Source of the DNA: Neotamlana sedimentorum
GTDB lineage: Bacteria; Bacteroidota; Bacteroidia; Flavobacteriales; Flavobacteriaceae
Assembly (NCBI RefSeq): GCF_000943565.1
Contig: NZ_JTDW01000002.1
Span: 124,001 to 188,000, forward strand
Length of the DNA stretch: 64,000 nt
Direction of reading: 5' to 3'
Positions 61,029 to 64,000 of this stretch are shown here, in pieces. The notes beneath the pieces are model-generated. The model was not told the origin of the DNA. It worked only from the letters and a program-made list of their open reading frames with translations, and did no database searches. Positions within the stretch are counted from its first letter, which is position 1. Each line of letters begins with the position of its first letter. The position numbers and the translations under genes are program-made.

Positions 61029-62457
61029 TTTAAAAACATATAAAGGCTTTTGGCTAAGTTGCTTTATTGCAATTGGCATGTTTTCGTGTGTGCCAACTAA
61101 AAATATTAGAGAGGTAAATAAAAGCACTCCAAAACAGTATAAAAATGCCGCAAACGATACTACAAATACAGCTAAAATACCTTGGAAACATTTTTTTAAA
61201 GATCCGCATTTAATTGCTTTAATAGATACTGCCTTAACTAATAACCAAGAGCTAAATATTATGCTTCAAAAAATTGGAATAGCACAAAACAACATTAAAG
61301 CTAAAAAAGGAGAATATTTACCTTTTGTAAACTTTTTTGCCGCTGCAGATTTAGACAAAGTTGGGGAATACACCAGAGATGGTGCTGTTGAGCAAAACTT
61401 AAACATTCGTGAAGATGAAGCATTTCCGGAACCTTTAACCAATTACACAATAGGCTTATCGGCCTCTTGGGAGTTAGATATCTGGAAAAAACTTAGAAAC
61501 GAAAAAAAAGCTGCTGTTCTAGAATATTTAGCTTCAGTTGAAGGTAAAAATTTTATGGTTACCCAACTAATTTCTGAAATTGCCAGTGCATATTATGAAC
61601 TCATGGCGCTTGATAATCAACTTACCATTATCGAGCAAAATTTAAATATTCAGCAAAATGCTTTAAAAATGGTTAAGCTACAAAAACAAGCTGCACGAAC
61701 AACACAACTTGCCGTAAGTCGTTTTGAAGCCGATGTTTATAAAAACCAAAGTAATAAGTATAATATTCAGCAGAAAATAATAGAAACCGAAAACTTAATT
61801 AATTACCTGGTCGGTCGTTATCCGCAACCCGTAACACGAGGTTCAGATACATTTTTAGAACAACAAATAAACCCTGTTTTAACTGGTATTCCTTCGCAAC
61901 TGCTAACGCAACGTCCAGATATAAAACAAGCTGAGTTAGAGTTAGAAGCTTCTAAACTTAATGTAAAAATTGCTCGAGCTAATTTTTATCCGTCGGTTGG
62001 TATAAGCGCTGGTGTGGGCTTTGAAGCATTTAAACCTAAGTTTTTAACACACACACCAGAATCTCTAGCCTATTCGTTGGTAGGCGATATGGTTGCTCCG
62101 CTAATAAACCGAAATACTATAAAAGCAGCATATAGCACAGCTAATAATAAGCAATTAGAAACCATTTTTGATTATGAAAAAACCATTTTAAATGCTTTTA
62201 TAGAAGTGTCTAATCACTTATCTAAAGTTGAAAATCTAAAGGAAAGTTATCGATTAAAAGAAAGCCAAGTAAATAGTTTAACCAAAGCCATCGATCTTTC
62301 TATCCGCTTATTTAAATCGGCAAGAGCAGAATATACAGAGGTATTGCTAACACAACGTGAAGCACTAGATTCTAAAATGGAAATTATAGAAACTAAAAAA
62401 GACCAATTAATAGCAAATATCCAATTATATCAATCTTTGGGTGGGGGATGGAATTAA
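61021..62457 (+). CDS. Outer membrane efflux channel, TolC/NodT type (second system)
   Basis: A 478-aa lipoprotein; Cys23 in GMFSC is the likely lipidated residue. Two TolC-type halves: ALTNNQELNIMLQKIGIAQNNIKAKKGEYLPFVNFFAAADL and SWELDIWKKLRNEKKAAVLEYL in the first, LLTQRPDIKQAELELEASKLNVKIARANFYPSVGISAGVGF in the second. It ends LYQSLGGGWN. It completes the second tripartite system and is followed by a strong terminator. Confidence 0.95.
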   Translation: MINLKTYKGFWLSCFIAIGMFSCVPTKNIREVNKSTPKQYKNAANDTTNTAKIPWKHFFKDPHLIALIDTALTNNQELNIMLQKIGIAQNNIKAKKGEYLPFVNFFAAADLDKVGEYTRDGAVEQNLNIREDEAFPEPLTNYTIGLSASWELDIWKKLRNEKKAAVLEYLASVEGKNFMVTQLISEIASAYYELMALDNQLTIIEQNLNIQQNALKMVKLQKQAARTTQLAVSRFEADVYKNQSNKYNIQQKIIETENLINYLVGRYPQPVTRGSDTFLEQQINPVLTGIPSQLLTQRPDIKQAELELEASKLNVKIARANFYPSVGISAGVGFEAFKPKFLTHTPESLAYSLVGDMVAPLINRNTIKAAYSTANNKQLETIFDYEKTILNAFIEVSNHLSKVENLKESYRLKESQVNSLTKAIDLSIRLFKSARAEYTEVLLTQREALDSKMEIIETKKDQLIANIQLYQSLGGGWN

Positions 62458-62482
62458 TTTCTCTCAATTAATTCTATTTTTC

Positions 62483-62514
62483 AAACCGCTCGAAATATTT
62501 TGAGCGGTTTTTTT
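62483..62514 (+). terminator. Terminator of the second RND operon
   Basis: AAACCGCTC (62483-62491) and GAGCGGTTT (62502-62510), a 9-bp stem with a 10-nt loop and a TTTT run. Confidence 0.9.
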
Positions 62515-62518
62515 ATGT

Positions 62519-62526
62519 TATTTTTG
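62519..62526 (+). promoter_or_regulatory. -7 element at a near-leaderless start
   Basis: TATTTTTG ends 5 nt before the ATG at 62532; directly after the upstream terminator. No clear -33 box; the terminator T-run occupies that region. Confidence 0.4.
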
Positions 62527-62531
62527 CAACT

Positions 62532-63443
62532 ATGCTAAACGTTAAAAATCTTACTTTTTCCTATAATAAATCACCTATTTTAAAAAACATTTCTTTTAAT
62601 GTTAAAATGGGTGAAAACCTAGCTATTATTGGTGAAAGTGGTTCCGGAAAAAGTACTTTACTTAACCTAATTTATGGTGAATTTGATTTAAATGAAGGAA
62701 AAATTTTCTGGAAAAACACCGAAATTTTAGGACCAAAATACAACTTAGTTATTGGATACGAATTTATGAAATACGTGCATCAAGAATTCGATTTAATGCC
62801 TTACATAACTGTTGCCGAAAATATTGGAAAACATTTATCGCGCTTTTTCCCCGAAGAAAAAGAACAACGCACCCAAGAACTTATAAAAGTTGTAGAGCTT
62901 GAAGATTTTGCTAACGTAAAAGTTAAAACACTTTCTGGTGGACAAAAACAACGTGTAGCATTGGCCAGAGCCTTAGCAAAACAACCTGAAATTATTTTAT
63001 TAGACGAGCCTTTTAGTCACATTGATAATTTTAAAAAACAAAGTTTACGTCGTAGCGTTTATAAATATTTAAAGAATAAAAACATCTCTTGTATTGTTGC
63101 TACACACGATAAAGACGACGTTTTAGGTTTTGCCGATACTATGATGGTTTTAAACAACAATGAAATTTTAGACACCGGAAAGCCTGAAACTTTATACAAA
63201 CACCCAAAAACACCATTAATCGCTTCTTTTTTTGGCGAGTTTAATGTTATAGATAATGAAATTATTTACGCCAATCAATTAAAAGTTGTTGAACAATCTA
63301 ATTTAAAAGCAAAAGTAATTACCAGCTATTTTAAGGGAAGTTATTATTTAATTGAAGCTGAATTAAATGGTGAAATAGTGTTTTTCGAGCATGGAACTGC
63401 GTTAGAAAAAGACTCAGCAATTTACTTATCCATTTCAGAATAA
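62532..63443 (+). CDS. ABC transporter ATP-binding protein
   Basis: A 303-aa ATPase: Walker A GESGSGKST, Q-loop in VHQEFDLMPYITVAENIG, signature LSGGQKQ, Walker B IILLDEPFSH, and H-loop ATHDKDD, within about 1-215. The last 85 residues (DTGKPETLYKHPKTPLIASFFGEFNVIDNEII...) form a TOBE-like tail as in importer ATPases of the PotA/FbpC/CysA group. No permease or binding protein is next to it, so the substrate is unknown; its partners must be encoded elsewhere. It overlaps the convergent WYL gene by 22 nt. Confidence 0.88.
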   Translation: MLNVKNLTFSYNKSPILKNISFNVKMGENLAIIGESGSGKSTLLNLIYGEFDLNEGKIFWKNTEILGPKYNLVIGYEFMKYVHQEFDLMPYITVAENIGKHLSRFFPEEKEQRTQELIKVVELEDFANVKVKTLSGGQKQRVALARALAKQPEIILLDEPFSHIDNFKKQSLRRSVYKYLKNKNISCIVATHDKDDVLGFADTMMVLNNNEILDTGKPETLYKHPKTPLIASFFGEFNVIDNEIIYANQLKVVEQSNLKAKVITSYFKGSYYLIEAELNGEIVFFEHGTALEKDSAIYLSISE

Positions 63444-64000
63444 TTTTTAACCGATTGTTTCAGTTTTTTTAAAATACGATCTCTTAATTTTTTTGGTTTT
63501 AACACTTCAATGCTTTCTCCAAACCCTAAAATAAGGCGTTCTAATTCAAAATTATGCTGCACTAAAATATTAAAAACGGTGCCATCTTCTCTGGTTTCGA
63601 TGGTACGTTGCGTAGGGTGAAACGGTTTTGTAATTACGTAAGGCGCGTTTTTTTTGTCGACCCAAAATTGCACGCGTTGCGCTCTAGAATTTAATACTGT
63701 AACACCAACAACTTCTTTATAAAACACATCGCCATCAATTTTTAAATCAATATATTCCAAATCATTTTCTACTTCAATATTTAATATTCTATCTAAAGCT
63801 AGTGTCATCATTTTTTGGTTATGAGATGCTAATAAAAACCACCGATTATTATACTCTTTTAATAACTGCGGATGCACTTTTAATTCGCTCGAACTTCTTG
63901 CTGAAAAGGATTTGTACATAACACTAATCACTTTTTTGCTTTGTATGGCGTTATAAATAACATCAATAAACTCTAAACCTTTTAATTGTTCATTTTTATC
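63422..64000 (-). CDS. WYL domain transcriptional regulator (5' end beyond window)
   Basis: The frame runs open to the window edge, adding 23 codons (DKNEQLKGLEFIDVIYNAIQSKK) before an internal GTG, so the true start lies outside. The WYL core is visible (ISVMYKSFSARSSSELKVHPQLLKEYNNRWFLLASHNQ, with RWFLLA in place of the eponymous WYL) and the C-terminal extension (VQHNFELERLILGFGESIEVLKPKKLRDRILKKLKQ) is typical. WYL proteins sense nucleotides or nucleic acid and often have an N-terminal HTH, which here would lie beyond 64000. Tail-to-tail with the ABC ATPase. Confidence 0.85.
   Translation of the reverse strand, partial: DKNEQLKGLEFIDVIYNAIQSKKVISVMYKSFSARSSSELKVHPQLLKEYNNRWFLLASHNQKMMTLALDRILNIEVENDLEYIDLKIDGDVFYKEVVGVTVLNSRAQRVQFWVDKKNAPYVITKPFHPTQRTIETREDGTVFNILVQHNFELERLILGFGESIEVLKPKKLRDRILKKLKQSVKNYSEMDK

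Overview
The window reads as a chromosome segment of a marine-type Flavobacteriaceae (phylum Bacteroidota). Reasons: AT-rich DNA throughout, two proteins ending in type IX secretion (Por) sorting domains with GEVED modules, a complete flavobacterial Bat/MoxR operon, a GbsR-type regulator heading an RND operon, few Shine-Dalgarno sites, and several promoters that fit the Bacteroidota primary sigma consensus (TTTG, about 19-21 bp, TAnnTTTG). I see no rRNA, tRNA, CRISPR array, insertion sequence or prophage gene.

Layout. 1-2.6 kb (minus): a TonB-dependent receptor followed by the cut-off start of a lipoprotein. 2.7-5.3 kb: dinB (DNA polymerase IV), a CYTH phosphatase-like protein with a YCII-domain lipoprotein, and an ABM-domain protein. 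5.3-14.6 kb (minus): a two-gene unit for large T9SS-exported proteins, a 2179-aa GEVED/thrombospondin-3/LamG protein and a sugar-dehydrogenase-like protein, closed by a strong terminator. 14.8-23.3 kb: isoaspartyl peptidase, an ALDH7-type dehydrogenase, a DUF1800/DUF1501 pair, a lipocalin-like lipoprotein, and an AlbA-domain protein with an SDR. 23.5-33.1 kb: moxR, DUF58, a membrane protein, batA, batB, batC, batD, batE, all co-directional, with several short palindromic repeats lodged between the genes. 33.1-36.5 kb: a small secreted protein, then a SulP transporter, a beta carbonic anhydrase and a DUF2490 protein, probably for bicarbonate uptake and hydration. 36.5-43.6 kb: CvpA, a small conserved protein, a structured 98-nt repeat, pheS, a PIF1/RecD-like helicase with HRDC and HTH domains, and an SDR/DUF1097/AraC cluster. 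43.7-50 kb: a GbsR-family regulator with a complete tripartite RND efflux operon. 50-53.7 kb: small proteins of unknown function and gpsA. 53.7-56 kb: prolyl oligopeptidase behind a long hairpin-rich leader. 56.1-62.5 kb: a small periplasmic protein and a second complete RND operon. 62.5-64 kb: a lone ABC ATPase and a WYL-domain regulator cut by the window end.

Most of the window is recognisable core or common accessory gene content. The least explained parts are non-coding: the nested, mutually exclusive hairpins before the prolyl oligopeptidase, the structured 98-nt element before pheS, the operator-like palindromes over the promoters of the SulP and GbsR-RND operons, and the repeats inside the bat operon. 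Promoter, operator and terminator calls are by eye; gene families are from memory of protein motifs without database searches.
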